Source of the DNA: Micavibrio_A sp041655955 | GTDB lineage: Bacteria; Pseudomonadota; Alphaproteobacteria; Micavibrionales; Micavibrionaceae | NCBI GenBank assembly: GCA_041655955.1 | Contig: JBBAEN010000001.1 | Location: 744,001 to 808,000 of the forward strand | Reading direction: 5' to 3' | DNA length: 64,000 bases | Shown: positions 8,221 through 16,209 of the stretch, one piece after another | How the letters are laid out: the number at the start of each line of letters is the position of its first letter | Numbering within the stretch: position 1 is the stretch's first letter | Made by a program: the position numbers and the translations under genes | Notes under the pieces: generated by a model | Seen by the model: the letters and a program-made list of their open reading frames with translations, nothing else | Told to the model about the DNA's origin: nothing | Database searches by the model: none

Positions 8221-10302
8221 ATGGCCCGTCCCTTTATTCTGGATCCGCTGTTCCGTTCCATCTCCACCCTGCCGGGCGTGGGGCCGAAAAGCGTGAAACT
8301 CTATGAAAAGCTGACGGGCGGCGCGAAAATCCTCGATCTGCTCTGGCACAAGCCGGTTGAATTTATCGACCGTTCAGAATCCCCGTCCGTCGCCGCCGCC
8401 GAAAACGGCAAGGTTTGCACGCTCCATATCACGGTGATACGGCACACGGCCCCGCCCAAACGGGCGATGCCCTACCGCGTCTGGGTCGAGGATGAAAGCG
8501 GCGGCATGACTCTCGTCTTTTTCAACATGAGCCGCGAATGGCTGGAAAAACAGCTTCCCGTCAATGAAAAACGCTATGTCAGCGGCCGGATGGAATCCTA
8601 TCAGGGCAACCGCCAGATGGTGCATCCCGATTATATCACCGAAGACAAAGACGCTATCGGCAAGGCGGAACCCGTCTATCCCCTTACCGCGGGCCTCACG
8701 AACAAGGGGCTGCGCAAGGCCGTTCAGGGCAGCCTTGCGGTTTTGCCCGCGCTCGAAGAATGGCTCGACCCGCATTTCAAAAAACGCCACGCCTTGCCGG
8801 ACTGGAAAGACGCGGTGACGCAGCTTCATACTCCCTATGGCGCGGCGGATCTCCTCCCCTCCCATCCGGCGCGGATGCGGCTTGCCTATGATGAATTGCT
8901 GGCGAACCAGTTATCGCTCGCCCTTGTCCGGCGCAAACTACGCAAACAAAATGGCCGCGCCTGGAAACCCTCTGGAAAGCTCCATGAAAAACTGGAAAAA
9001 TCCCTGCCCTTTAAACTGACGGGCGCGCAGTTAAGGGCGCTTTCGGAAATCGACGCGGATATGAAAGAGCCGCTCCGCATGCTCCGCCTCCTGCAAGGCG
9101 ATGTCGGCAGCGGCAAGACAATCGTGGCCGCCATGGCGATGATGAACGTCCTTGAATGCGGCGCGCAGGCCGCCATCATGGCCCCAACCGAAATCCTCGC
9201 CCGCCAGCACGCGCAGAGCTTTGCGCCGTGGCTTGAAGCGGCGGGCATTGACCATGTCCTTCTGACCGGACGCGGCAAGGGCAAGGCCCGCACCGAAACC
9301 CTGGCGCAAATCGCGGACGGGCGGGCGCGGGTCGTTATCGGCACCCATTCCCTCTTCCAGCAGGGCGTGGAGTTTGACGATCTCGGCCTTGCCGTGATTG
9401 ACGAACAGCACCGTTTCGGCGTCCATCAAAGGCTCCGGCTTTCATCGAAAGGGCGGGGGACGGATATTCTCCTGATGACCGCAACCCCCATCCCGCGCAC
9501 CCTCACCCTCACCGCCTATGGCGATATGGATGTCAGCCGCCTCGACGAAAAACCGCCGGGCAGGAAGCCCGTTGAAACACGCCTTATTCCCATCGAAAAA
9601 GTCGAAGAGATGATTGGCGGCGTCGCGCGGCAGATAGAAACCGGCGCGCGCATTTACTGGGTCTGCCCGCTCGTCGAGGAAAGCGAGATCCTAGACCTTC
9701 AGGCCGCCGAGGCCCGCTACGATATTCTCAAGGAAATTTTCGGCGAGAATGTCGGCCTCGTCCACGGGCGCATGAAGGGCGGCGAAAAAGATTCCGTCAT
9801 GGACGATTTCGCGCGCGGGAAAATCAAGATCCTCGTCGCGACCACCGTTATCGAAGTCGGCGTCAACGTCCCCGAAGCCACCATCATGATCATCGAACAG
9901 GCAGAGCGTTTCGGCCTTGCCCAGCTCCACCAGCTTCGCGGGCGGGTCGGGCGCGGCGGCGACAAATCCTTTTGCTTCCTCCTTTACGACGATAAACTCT
10001 CCAAGGCTGCAAAGGAGCGGCTCAAAATCATGCGCGAAACCGAAGACGGCTTCATCATCGCAGAAAAAGACCTCGAACTGCGCGGCGGCGGGGAAATTCT
10101 CGGCACCCGCCAAAGCGGCCTGCCCAGCTTCAAACTCGCCGATCTGGCCGCCCATGCGGAGCTTCTGGTCACAGCCCGCGACGATACGAAACTTATCCTC
10201 GGCACCGACCCTGATCTTGAAAAGCATCGTGGCAATGCTTTGAAAACATTGCTTTATTTAATGGAACAGGATCAGGCTATCGCCAATCTCAGGGCGGGTT
10301 GA
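8221..10302 (+). CDS. recG: ATP-dependent DNA helicase RecG
   Basis: A 693-residue branch-migrating helicase that reverses stalled forks and processes Holliday junctions. It has an N-terminal wedge/OB domain (residues about 50-170), helicase core motif I GDVGSGKT (about 293), DEQH box VIDEQHRFGV (about 392), motif III TATPIPRTL, motif VI QLRGRVGR, and a C-terminal wedge-interacting region. Length is typical. It is divergent from sdhE-mfd with 116 bp between start codons, which should hold both promoters. Confidence 0.96.
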   Translation: MARPFILDPLFRSISTLPGVGPKSVKLYEKLTGGAKILDLLWHKPVEFIDRSESPSVAAAENGKVCTLHITVIRHTAPPKRAMPYRVWVEDESGGMTLVFFNMSREWLEKQLPVNEKRYVSGRMESYQGNRQMVHPDYITEDKDAIGKAEPVYPLTAGLTNKGLRKAVQGSLAVLPALEEWLDPHFKKRHALPDWKDAVTQLHTPYGAADLLPSHPARMRLAYDELLANQLSLALVRRKLRKQNGRAWKPSGKLHEKLEKSLPFKLTGAQLRALSEIDADMKEPLRMLRLLQGDVGSGKTIVAAMAMMNVLECGAQAAIMAPTEILARQHAQSFAPWLEAAGIDHVLLTGRGKGKARTETLAQIADGRARVVIGTHSLFQQGVEFDDLGLAVIDEQHRFGVHQRLRLSSKGRGTDILLMTATPIPRTLTLTAYGDMDVSRLDEKPPGRKPVETRLIPIEKVEEMIGGVARQIETGARIYWVCPLVEESEILDLQAAEARYDILKEIFGENVGLVHGRMKGGEKDSVMDDFARGKIKILVATTVIEVGVNVPEATIMIIEQAERFGLAQLHQLRGRVGRGGDKSFCFLLYDDKLSKAAKERLKIMRETEDGFIIAEKDLELRGGGEILGTRQSGLPSFKLADLAAHAELLVTARDDTKLILGTDPDLEKHRGNALKTLLYLMEQDQAIANLRAG

Positions 10303-10344
10303 TTCCCTATTCCATACATAAGCGCCTGCTAAAGCATGGCAAAT

Positions 10345-10374
10345 TTGCATTCTTAACTCTTTTTCTGCTATTTT
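10345..10374 (+). promoter_or_regulatory. candidate sigma-70 promoter before the 446-aa orphan gene
   Basis: TTGCAT at 10345-10350 and TATTTT at 10369-10374 are separated by 18 bp in an AT-rich stretch that differs from the GC-rich surroundings. The start codon is about 50 bp further down. This is pattern matching only. Confidence 0.4.
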
Positions 10375-10424
10375 AAGGCACCATCATTATTGAAAATATG
10401 AATTTAAGTTGAAGGCATTGGACG

Positions 10425-11765
10425 ATGAGTAAGCATGAAAGCTCCGGCGCATTTGAAATAGGCGTTGTTGCAGGCCCCTCTATACAGGCCCAGCCGGCGG
10501 CTGCGCCAGAGGAAAACCAAGCCGAAGGCGGCGCGTCGGGACAATCCCCCTCTTCCGCTGGCGACTATACGCTGGAAGAAGTCGCCGAACTTGCGCAGCA
10601 GCGCCACAATATGGAGCAGGAAGAAAGGGATAATTTTCAGCTCTTCCTTGCTTCCTTGAAAATAGCGCTCGGCCCTAATCTCTCCTTGCCGAAACCGGCG
10701 GTAAATCCTGATAGCCCGCATTTTCAAGGCGACATTATCGACGCATTATACAGGAATACGTTCGCCACAAAGCTGCTTATGACGAACGCACTGGCACGCA
10801 CGGCTTTTTTCAAAACACCGAAAGGCAACGAAATATCCGTTTCCCGGAACGAGATTGCTTTCGTTGATAAATCCGGCCAGGTCGATGAGGCAGGCGTTAG
10901 AAAGGCCATCTCCGCCGAGGACGCCTATGAAATGCTCGTCAAGGCTTACGGCAATAAATCCATGATGCCGCCGAACTCCATCAAGCTTGATAACCTCGTC
11001 GCGGGCGAAAAAGATATTTTTGCAAAGGCCGCGGAAAAACTTCATCAGGATTTCCCGCTCCTGCCCAAACTGAATATTCTGGGCGCGCCCAAACCGGCGC
11101 AGGATCTGAAAAACGCGGCGGCCGCAACGCAGCCCGACAATGCATCGGTGCAAAACGCCGCGTCGGCGCAGGACACCGCAACTGCGGCGCAGCCTGTCAA
11201 TAAAGATGAAGCGCCCGCCAGCACCGAACGCGTTGCAGAAAGTGATTCCATGCCATCCGCTCAGGAAGCGCTTAAAATGGAAATTGCACAAGTAAATGCG
11301 GCCTATAAAAACAATCCGGACTTATCTCAGGATACTGAAACAACGCCGGAAACACCTCAAGACAGCGCAACCGCGGCGCAGCCTGATAACAAAGATAAAG
11401 CACTCGCCATCGCCGAAAAAATCGCAACGCGCGATACCCTTCTAGCGCAGATTGAAGCCATTGAAAAGGAAACAGCCAAACGCGAGAAAGAACCAGGCAT
11501 CGCCCCGGATGAGGCGGTAAAGGCAAAGGTCAAGGAAGAGCTTGAAACTTTTACCCGCAAAGCGGCAAAGCTGCATGAAGGTTTTGACAAGGCGAACAAA
11601 GCATATATAGAGCCTGAAAAGCAGACAAAATCCATCATAGAAGAGGATTTCACCTTGGCAGGCGGCGTTTTGCGGACGCTCCAGCGTGGAAGAACCGCGA
11701 GGCCCATGCGGGAAACACTGGCCTTCGTCCGCAAGAACAAGGACGCCCCGGCCCCTTCGGCATAA
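10425..11765 (+). CDS. orphan 446-aa low-complexity protein with internal duplication
   Basis: Not recognised. The protein has no signal peptide or membrane segment and no Cys or Trp. Residues 1-45 are Ala/Gln/Pro-rich. Residues about 115-215 look like a compact alpha/beta domain (EISVSRNEIAFVDKSG, then helices with a KAYGNK turn) and faintly recall LPD7-type domains of large polyvalent proteins, a weak inference. Residues about 225-340 are a disordered region holding two copies of a TAAQP-(V/D)-NKD motif about 70 residues apart. The rest is a charged coiled-coil-like stretch and a basic C-terminus. It has its own candidate promoter and a short hairpin after its stop, so it is probably a single-gene unit. 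Confidence 0.7.
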   Translation: MSKHESSGAFEIGVVAGPSIQAQPAAAPEENQAEGGASGQSPSSAGDYTLEEVAELAQQRHNMEQEERDNFQLFLASLKIALGPNLSLPKPAVNPDSPHFQGDIIDALYRNTFATKLLMTNALARTAFFKTPKGNEISVSRNEIAFVDKSGQVDEAGVRKAISAEDAYEMLVKAYGNKSMMPPNSIKLDNLVAGEKDIFAKAAEKLHQDFPLLPKLNILGAPKPAQDLKNAAAATQPDNASVQNAASAQDTATAAQPVNKDEAPASTERVAESDSMPSAQEALKMEIAQVNAAYKNNPDLSQDTETTPETPQDSATAAQPDNKDKALAIAEKIATRDTLLAQIEAIEKETAKREKEPGIAPDEAVKAKVKEELETFTRKAAKLHEGFDKANKAYIEPEKQTKSIIEEDFTLAGGVLRTLQRGRTARPMRETLAFVRKNKDAPAPSA

Positions 11766-11795
11766 ACCCATTGCGGCATGAACGAAACAGGCAGG

Positions 11796-11815
11796 AGAGC
11801 CTAAAGGCTCTTTTC
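11796..11815 (+). terminator. weak Rho-independent terminator after the orphan gene
   Basis: AGAGCC-TAAA-GGCTCT (11796-11811) is followed by a short T run (TTTTCC). The 6-bp stem is short. It overlaps the stop codon of the convergent DUF502 gene, so it may serve the plus strand only. Confidence 0.4.
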
Positions 11816-12484
11816 CGGCGGGCTGATGATGCCGCCGGAAACGATCAGCTTGATCGCGTCTTCGGGACTCATCGAAAGATAGGTAAGATCCTTGCGCGGT
11901 AAAAAGAGCAGGAAGCCGGATGTCGGGTTCGGCGTCGTCGGGACATAGACATTCACGACTTCATCATCCGTCAATGACTGGATTTCACCGCGCGTCACGC
12001 CCGTGACGAAGCCGAGCGTCCAGCAATCCTTCCGCGGATATTCAAACAGCACAACTTCACGGAAGGCCCGTGACTGTGCGCCCATCGTGGTTTCAAATAC
12101 TTGTTTCAGGGCGTTATAGACCGTCCGCACGACGGGCATCCGCTCCACCACATATTCCGACGAGTGGATGAACATCCGCCCTACGAAATTGCGCGCGAAC
12201 CAGCCGACGGCGATAAGAATAGTGACAGTCAGGATAAGCCCCAGCCCCGGAACCGACACGGGCAAATAGGTATTGGGATTATAAGCGGACGGGATAAGCT
12301 TGGCGACATTCGTATCGACGAACTTCAAAAACCACCATGTCACATAGATGGTAATAACGCCCGGCGCGGTGACGACAATCCCCGTCAGGAAATAACGGCG
12401 CAGCCGCACCAGAAGGCCGCCGCGAGGCGTAGACAGCATGTCGTCAACGTCTTCGGCAATCGGATTGTCCGGATGCTCGGCCAT
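11801..12484 (-). CDS. DUF502 family inner-membrane protein
   Basis: A 227-residue protein of the DUF502 family. Two membrane segments are visible: FLTGIVVTAPGVITIYVTWW (about 31-50) and a second in residues 79-97 (LGLILTVTILIAVGWF). After these come the conserved FVGRMFIHSSEYVVERMPVVR region and a C-terminal soluble domain with YVPTTPNPTSG. The function is unknown, although the family is widespread in Proteobacteria. It starts one base after the glyQS stop codon, so the two genes form an operon. Confidence 0.85.
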   Translation of the reverse strand: MAEHPDNPIAEDVDDMLSTPRGGLLVRLRRYFLTGIVVTAPGVITIYVTWWFLKFVDTNVAKLIPSAYNPNTYLPVSVPGLGLILTVTILIAVGWFARNFVGRMFIHSSEYVVERMPVVRTVYNALKQVFETTMGAQSRAFREVVLFEYPRKDCWTLGFVTGVTRGEIQSLTDDEVVNVYVPTTPNPTSGFLLFLPRKDLTYLSMSPEDAIKLIVSGGIISPPEKSL

Positions 12485-12485
12485 A

Positions 12486-14012
12486 TTATACCTTCATTTT
12501 CGCCCGCAGGTAATCGGCGGCTTTGTCCATGGAAATGCGTTCCTGCGCCATCGTGTTGCGCTCGCGCACCGTGACGCTGTTATCGGCCAGCGTGTCGTTA
12601 TCAATGGTAAAGCAGAACGGCGTGCCAATTTCATCCTGCCGCGCATAACGCTTGCCGATATTTTGTTTGATATCGAGATCGACCGGAAACTCTTCGCGCA
12701 GCTCCATATAAAGCTTTTCCGCTTTTTCCGGCTGGCCGTCCTTCGCCGTGAGCGGCAGGATGGCCGCCTTTTTCGGCGCGATTTTCGGATGGAAGTTGAG
12801 GTAAACGCCACTCGGACGGCCCGCATCCGGCGTATAGGCCTCGCATAACAGCGCGAGGACGCCGCGCGTGAGGCCCGCGGCAGGTTCGATCACATGCGGG
12901 ATATAGCGCTTCGTGTTGTCTTCGGGATCGATATATTCCATCTTCTGGCCCGAATGTTCCTGATGCTGGTTCAGGTCGTAATCGGTGCGGTAGGCGATGC
13001 CTTCCAGCTCCCCGAAACCGGGCGCGGTAAAGGGGAATTTATATTCAATGTCGAACGTGCCTTTGGAATAGAAGACAAGCTCGTCCGCATCATGTTCGCG
13101 CATCAAAAGATTATCCGCGGTCAGGCCCAGATCCTGCCAGAATTTCTTGCGTTCTTCCTTCCAGAAATCGAACCACATCTTCGCCTCATCGGGCGCGCAG
13201 AAAAATTCCATTTCCATTTGCTCGAACTCGCGGGAGCGGAAGATGAAGTTGCGCGGATTGACCTCATTGCGGAACGCCTTGCCGACCTGCGCTATCCCGA
13301 ACGGCACCTTGACGCGGCTGGAATCGACGACGTTTTTATAGTTGATGAAAATCCCCTGCGCCGTTTCGCCGCGCAAATAGGCGACGTTGTCGTCGCTCGC
13401 CACGGCGCCGATCTTCGTTTCGAAAAGCAGGTTGAAGGCTTTCGGCTCCGTCAGGCTCCCCGCCTCTTTCGCGTCGGGGCCGACGATGTTCTTGTAATCG
13501 CCGAACGGAATATCGGTCAGTTTTTTCTTGTTCGCGGCGGACGGCGCTTGCTTGATGCCAAGCTTTTTAAAGCGTTTTTCAATTTCGTCCCCTTCCGCTT
13601 CCTCGTGGAAAGCGGGCCAGATTCCGTCCGTTACAAAGACGACAAGATGGTCTTCGCGGTAACGCTTTTTCGTTTCCTTGCAATCCACCATCGGATCGGA
13701 AAAACCGCCGACATGGCCGGAAGCGACCCAGACTTTCGGGTTCTGGATGATGGCGGAATCAAGCCCCACAATCTGCACCGGATGCCCGTCCGGCCCGATG
13801 GGCGGGCACAAAACCATCCGCCGCCACCAGTAATCGCGCAAATTATTCTTCAGCTCCGTCCCCAGAGGCCCGAAATCCCAAAAACCGTTAATCCCGCCAT
13901 AGATATCGGATGCAGGGAAAATAAAACCGCGGCGTTTGCACAGGGCAACGATATCTTTCATGTCCTTTGCGGATTCTTGCGGGGCTGGGGCTGTTGCTGG
14001 CTGCATTATCAT
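12486..14012 (-). CDS. glyQS: glycyl-tRNA synthetase, alpha2 (eukaryote/archaeal-like) type
   Basis: A 508-residue class II aminoacyl-tRNA synthetase charging tRNA-Gly. The N-terminus has the alpha2-GlyRS signature RRGFIFPASDIYGGINGFWD and FGPLG. Motif 2 lies in FRNEVNPRNFIFRSREFEQ, the EMEFF segment follows, and motif 3 is near GLTRGVLALL. A C-terminal anticodon-binding domain starts near residue 415. The start at 14012 is supported by AAAGGA spaced 7 bp upstream. Most Alphaproteobacteria use the unrelated two-subunit GlyQ/GlyS enzyme, so this type is notable here. Confidence 0.93.
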   Translation of the reverse strand: MIMQPATAPAPQESAKDMKDIVALCKRRGFIFPASDIYGGINGFWDFGPLGTELKNNLRDYWWRRMVLCPPIGPDGHPVQIVGLDSAIIQNPKVWVASGHVGGFSDPMVDCKETKKRYREDHLVVFVTDGIWPAFHEEAEGDEIEKRFKKLGIKQAPSAANKKKLTDIPFGDYKNIVGPDAKEAGSLTEPKAFNLLFETKIGAVASDDNVAYLRGETAQGIFINYKNVVDSSRVKVPFGIAQVGKAFRNEVNPRNFIFRSREFEQMEMEFFCAPDEAKMWFDFWKEERKKFWQDLGLTADNLLMREHDADELVFYSKGTFDIEYKFPFTAPGFGELEGIAYRTDYDLNQHQEHSGQKMEYIDPEDNTKRYIPHVIEPAAGLTRGVLALLCEAYTPDAGRPSGVYLNFHPKIAPKKAAILPLTAKDGQPEKAEKLYMELREEFPVDLDIKQNIGKRYARQDEIGTPFCFTIDNDTLADNSVTVRERNTMAQERISMDKAADYLRAKMKV

Positions 14013-14166
14013 AACTTTCCTTTGTAGAAATCGTGTCTTCCGGCCCTAAAGGTATAAGGAATTCCCCCCGTTTCGCAAGGCTTGTTAGCCAGCGGGGATT
14101 CTGGCGGCAGAGTTTTCCGGACTCTGTCGCCCATAAAGGGAGCGGCAATTAAGGGATTGAATAAAA

Positions 14167-14242
14167 TGGTGATCGCTCCGGGATTCGAACCCGGGACCTA
14201 CTGATTAAAAGTCAGTTGCTCTACCGGCTGAGCTAAGCGATC
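14167..14242 (-). tRNA. tRNA-Lys(TTT)
   Basis: Read on the minus strand, a complete cloverleaf is visible. The 7-bp acceptor stem is GATCGCT/AGCGATC and the D arm is GCTC...GAGC. The anticodon stem is ACTGA/TCAGT with loop CTTTTAA (anticodon TTT). The T arm is CCGGG-TTCGAAT-CCCGG. The discriminator is A (14170) and the 3' CCA is encoded at 14167-14169. It lies between glyQS and the sulfotransferase gene, all on the minus strand. Confidence 0.97.
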
Positions 14243-14294
14243 GGCCACAAGGTGCCAATAAGCTTTGGGAACATATGAATCTCGCGGCTTCCAG

Positions 14295-15254
14295 TCAAGG
14301 CAAGATTTCCGATTTATACCCAAAATCCGAAAAAAGAGGGCCGGCGGCCTTCATAACCCGCGCCTGATCCTCCGGATGCAAGGATTCCCGCCAGTCCAGA
14401 ACGGTTAATGCGGCGTCTTCCCCCTGTTCCTGCGGCGCGGCGCCGATTTGGTGGTTTTTCAAGGGGGAGGCCTCCGCGCCCGCCGCAAAGCCCTGTTTTT
14501 CCGGTAGGCCCATAAAAGCGGCGATTTCCTGTAAAGAGCCGTCCATATCCGCCGCCAGCTCCTCCTGCCGCAGGGTCAGGAAAGGAATTTTCGGGAAAAA
14601 GCTCCGCAAACGGCCAATACGCGTATGTTCCGCCGCCCATTCCATCGCCAGCTTTTCCGCCGAGCTTTCGGGATAATATTTCTTCATAGAGGCCGCATAG
14701 CCGCGCGGGTCGCGCACCAGATGGATAACGCCGCCGACAGGGAACCCCATCGAGGCCATCACCATGAATTTGATGTTGGAGCGCTCCGCATCCACAAAAA
14801 ATTTATGCGGCGCTTCCGTCCGCGCTATCGCGTGGAATGTTTCATGTTTTTTCAGGAAGCGTTCGGCCTGTTCATAGAAAAATTTCCAGGCTTTCGGCCC
14901 CGCTTCGTTGGCGAGCAGGGAAAGCGCCCCCGCTATCCAGACATCCAGCCCCTCCCGCGCCGTAATCACCGGATGGCGGGGCAGGTAATGGCGGTAGAAT
15001 TCGCCGTCATCGTCGCCGAGTTCGTTCAGTCCTTGCGCAACCTTCGTCCAGAAAGGACAGGCGGAAACGGGTGCGCCGCAACTGCACGGCGTTTCTTCCC
15101 CCTTTGCCGGATTGCCGGTTCCAAGACACAGGATGGAAGGATGGGCGTTCAGTTCACGGGCGAGAACCGGCGCCCCGTGATAGGACGGGCCGAGGATGAA
15201 ATAAAGCGGGATAGTCCCCCTGCCATGCGCTGTATTACCGTTCATACCGGACAT
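14295..15254 (-). CDS. PAPS-dependent sulfotransferase family protein
   Basis: A 319-residue protein with the sulfotransferase fold pattern. The N-terminal 5'-phosphosulfate-binding-like loop is YFILGPSYHGAPVLAREL, and the CSCGAPVSACPFW cluster is seen in many bacterial family members. The 3'-phosphate-binding motif is VIHLVRDPRGYAAS (about residues 177-190). The acceptor is unknown (cell-surface glycan or small metabolite are typical). The start at 15254 has AGGA 7 bp upstream. It follows coaD by 24 bp on the same strand. Confidence 0.82.
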   Translation of the reverse strand: MSGMNGNTAHGRGTIPLYFILGPSYHGAPVLARELNAHPSILCLGTGNPAKGEETPCSCGAPVSACPFWTKVAQGLNELGDDDGEFYRHYLPRHPVITAREGLDVWIAGALSLLANEAGPKAWKFFYEQAERFLKKHETFHAIARTEAPHKFFVDAERSNIKFMVMASMGFPVGGVIHLVRDPRGYAASMKKYYPESSAEKLAMEWAAEHTRIGRLRSFFPKIPFLTLRQEELAADMDGSLQEIAAFMGLPEKQGFAAGAEASPLKNHQIGAAPQEQGEDAALTVLDWRESLHPEDQARVMKAAGPLFSDFGYKSEILP

Positions 15255-15278
15255 TCTATCATCCTGCCCGCAAGGAGG

Positions 15279-15782
15279 TTACAAGGTTTTTTTGCCGTCA
15301 AGACGCTCCAGCGTCGCGGGCGTGACGAATTCGGACACATCCCCGCCCAAAGAATGGATTTCCTTCACGAACGAGGCGGAAACGAATTGCCATTTATCCG
15401 CCGCCATCAGGAAAATCGTTTCTACATCCGGCGCGAGGCGGGCATTCATCCCCGTCATCTGGAATTCATAGTCGAAATCCGAAATGGCGCGCAGCCCCCG
15501 CACAATGCAGCTCGCCCCGGCATCGCGCACGAAATGGATGAGGAGATTGTCAAAAGACTGAACCGTGATCTCACAGCCGGCTTCCTGTAGCGAGGCGCAA
15601 TCCTGCCTGACCATTTCAAGCCGTTCCTCCAGCCCGAAAAGCGGGTTTTTGCGCGTGCCGTCGGCCACGGCGACGATAAGCCTGTCCAGATGGCGGCTGG
15701 CCCGCTTGATGATATGGAGATGCCCCTTGGTGATGGGATCGAACGTGCCGGGATAAATACCGATGCGGATGGTGCTGCTCAT
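15279..15782 (-). CDS. coaD: phosphopantetheine adenylyltransferase CoaD
   Basis: A 167-residue nucleotidyltransferase catalysing the fourth step of CoA synthesis (4'-phosphopantetheine + ATP to dephospho-CoA). It shows YPGTFDPITKGHLHII with the T/HxGH-type site, RGLRAISDFDYEFQM and the C-terminal VSASFVKEI. The ATG at 15782 is chosen because it gives the family length (about 160-170); the frame is open 41 codons further upstream but that stretch includes a terminator. A downstream sulfotransferase gene shares the transcript. Confidence 0.95.
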   Translation of the reverse strand: MSSTIRIGIYPGTFDPITKGHLHIIKRASRHLDRLIVAVADGTRKNPLFGLEERLEMVRQDCASLQEAGCEITVQSFDNLLIHFVRDAGASCIVRGLRAISDFDYEFQMTGMNARLAPDVETIFLMAADKWQFVSASFVKEIHSLGGDVSEFVTPATLERLDGKKTL

Positions 15783-15850
15783 AGGGGCGACTTTAAAGAT
15801 AAACGCGCGGCCCTTCAACAAAGACAAGGATTTATGAACATTCGCCCCCC

Positions 15851-15886
15851 AAAAAAACGGCTCCCCCCGTATCAGGGGAGGAGCCG
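15851..15886 (-). terminator. Rho-independent terminator after the 35-aa microgene
   Basis: On the minus strand, CGGCTCCTCCCC is followed by loop TGATAC and GGGGGGAGCCG, then a run of seven T. It lies between the small ORF stop (15928) and the coaD start (15782), so the microgene is a separate transcription unit. Confidence 0.75.
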
Positions 15887-15927
15887 CATTTTGGAAGGAA
15901 ATCAAATCTGTGTAAAAGCGCCTGTCT

Positions 15928-16035
15928 TCAGGATTTTTCGGCCAGTTTCCGTTGCGCCTCGCGCGTTACCTGATCGCTGATAAGCGCTGCCATAGCATCG
16001 CCAACCTTGTGCATTCCTTCGATTACATCACGCAT
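15928..16035 (-). CDS. 35-aa small protein
   Basis: A short ORF starting ATG at 16035 (MRDVIEGMHKVGDAM...) and ending TGA at 15928-15930. AAAAGGGG stands 6 bp before the start, a strong ribosome site, and a clear terminator follows, so the ORF has the full architecture of a small gene. The peptide is one amphipathic helix, charged, without a membrane segment. No family recognised. Between it and the gyrA terminator there are about 95 bp of AT-rich sequence that could hold its promoter. Confidence 0.55.
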   Translation of the reverse strand: MRDVIEGMHKVGDAMAALISDQVTREAQRKLAEKS

Positions 16036-16131
16036 GCAAAACCCCTTTTCTGCTTGAGTTTCCAGAATGCCATAAAAATCTGAATATTAATTTAACGGCA
16101 TGGAGGTCTGGGGGACAAAAGCTACAAACGC

Positions 16132-16167
16132 AATAAAGCCGGGAAAGTTCCCCTTCCCGGCTTTATT
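16132..16167 (-). terminator. terminator of gyrA (stem symmetrical)
   Basis: Perfect 14-bp arms at 16132-16145 and 16154-16167 around an 8-nt loop, with AT-rich flanks (CTTTATT...). It lies 43-78 bp after the gyrA stop and works on paper in both directions. Confidence 0.7.
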
Positions 16168-16209
16168 TATTAAATTCGTGTCAGTATGGATGGCGCGCGG
16201 CCAAAAGGA

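Noticed and set aside
15783..15905. N-terminal extension of CoaD (41 codons)
   Set aside because: CoaD proteins start at the residue matching ATG 15782, and the extension would be translated through a terminator hairpin.
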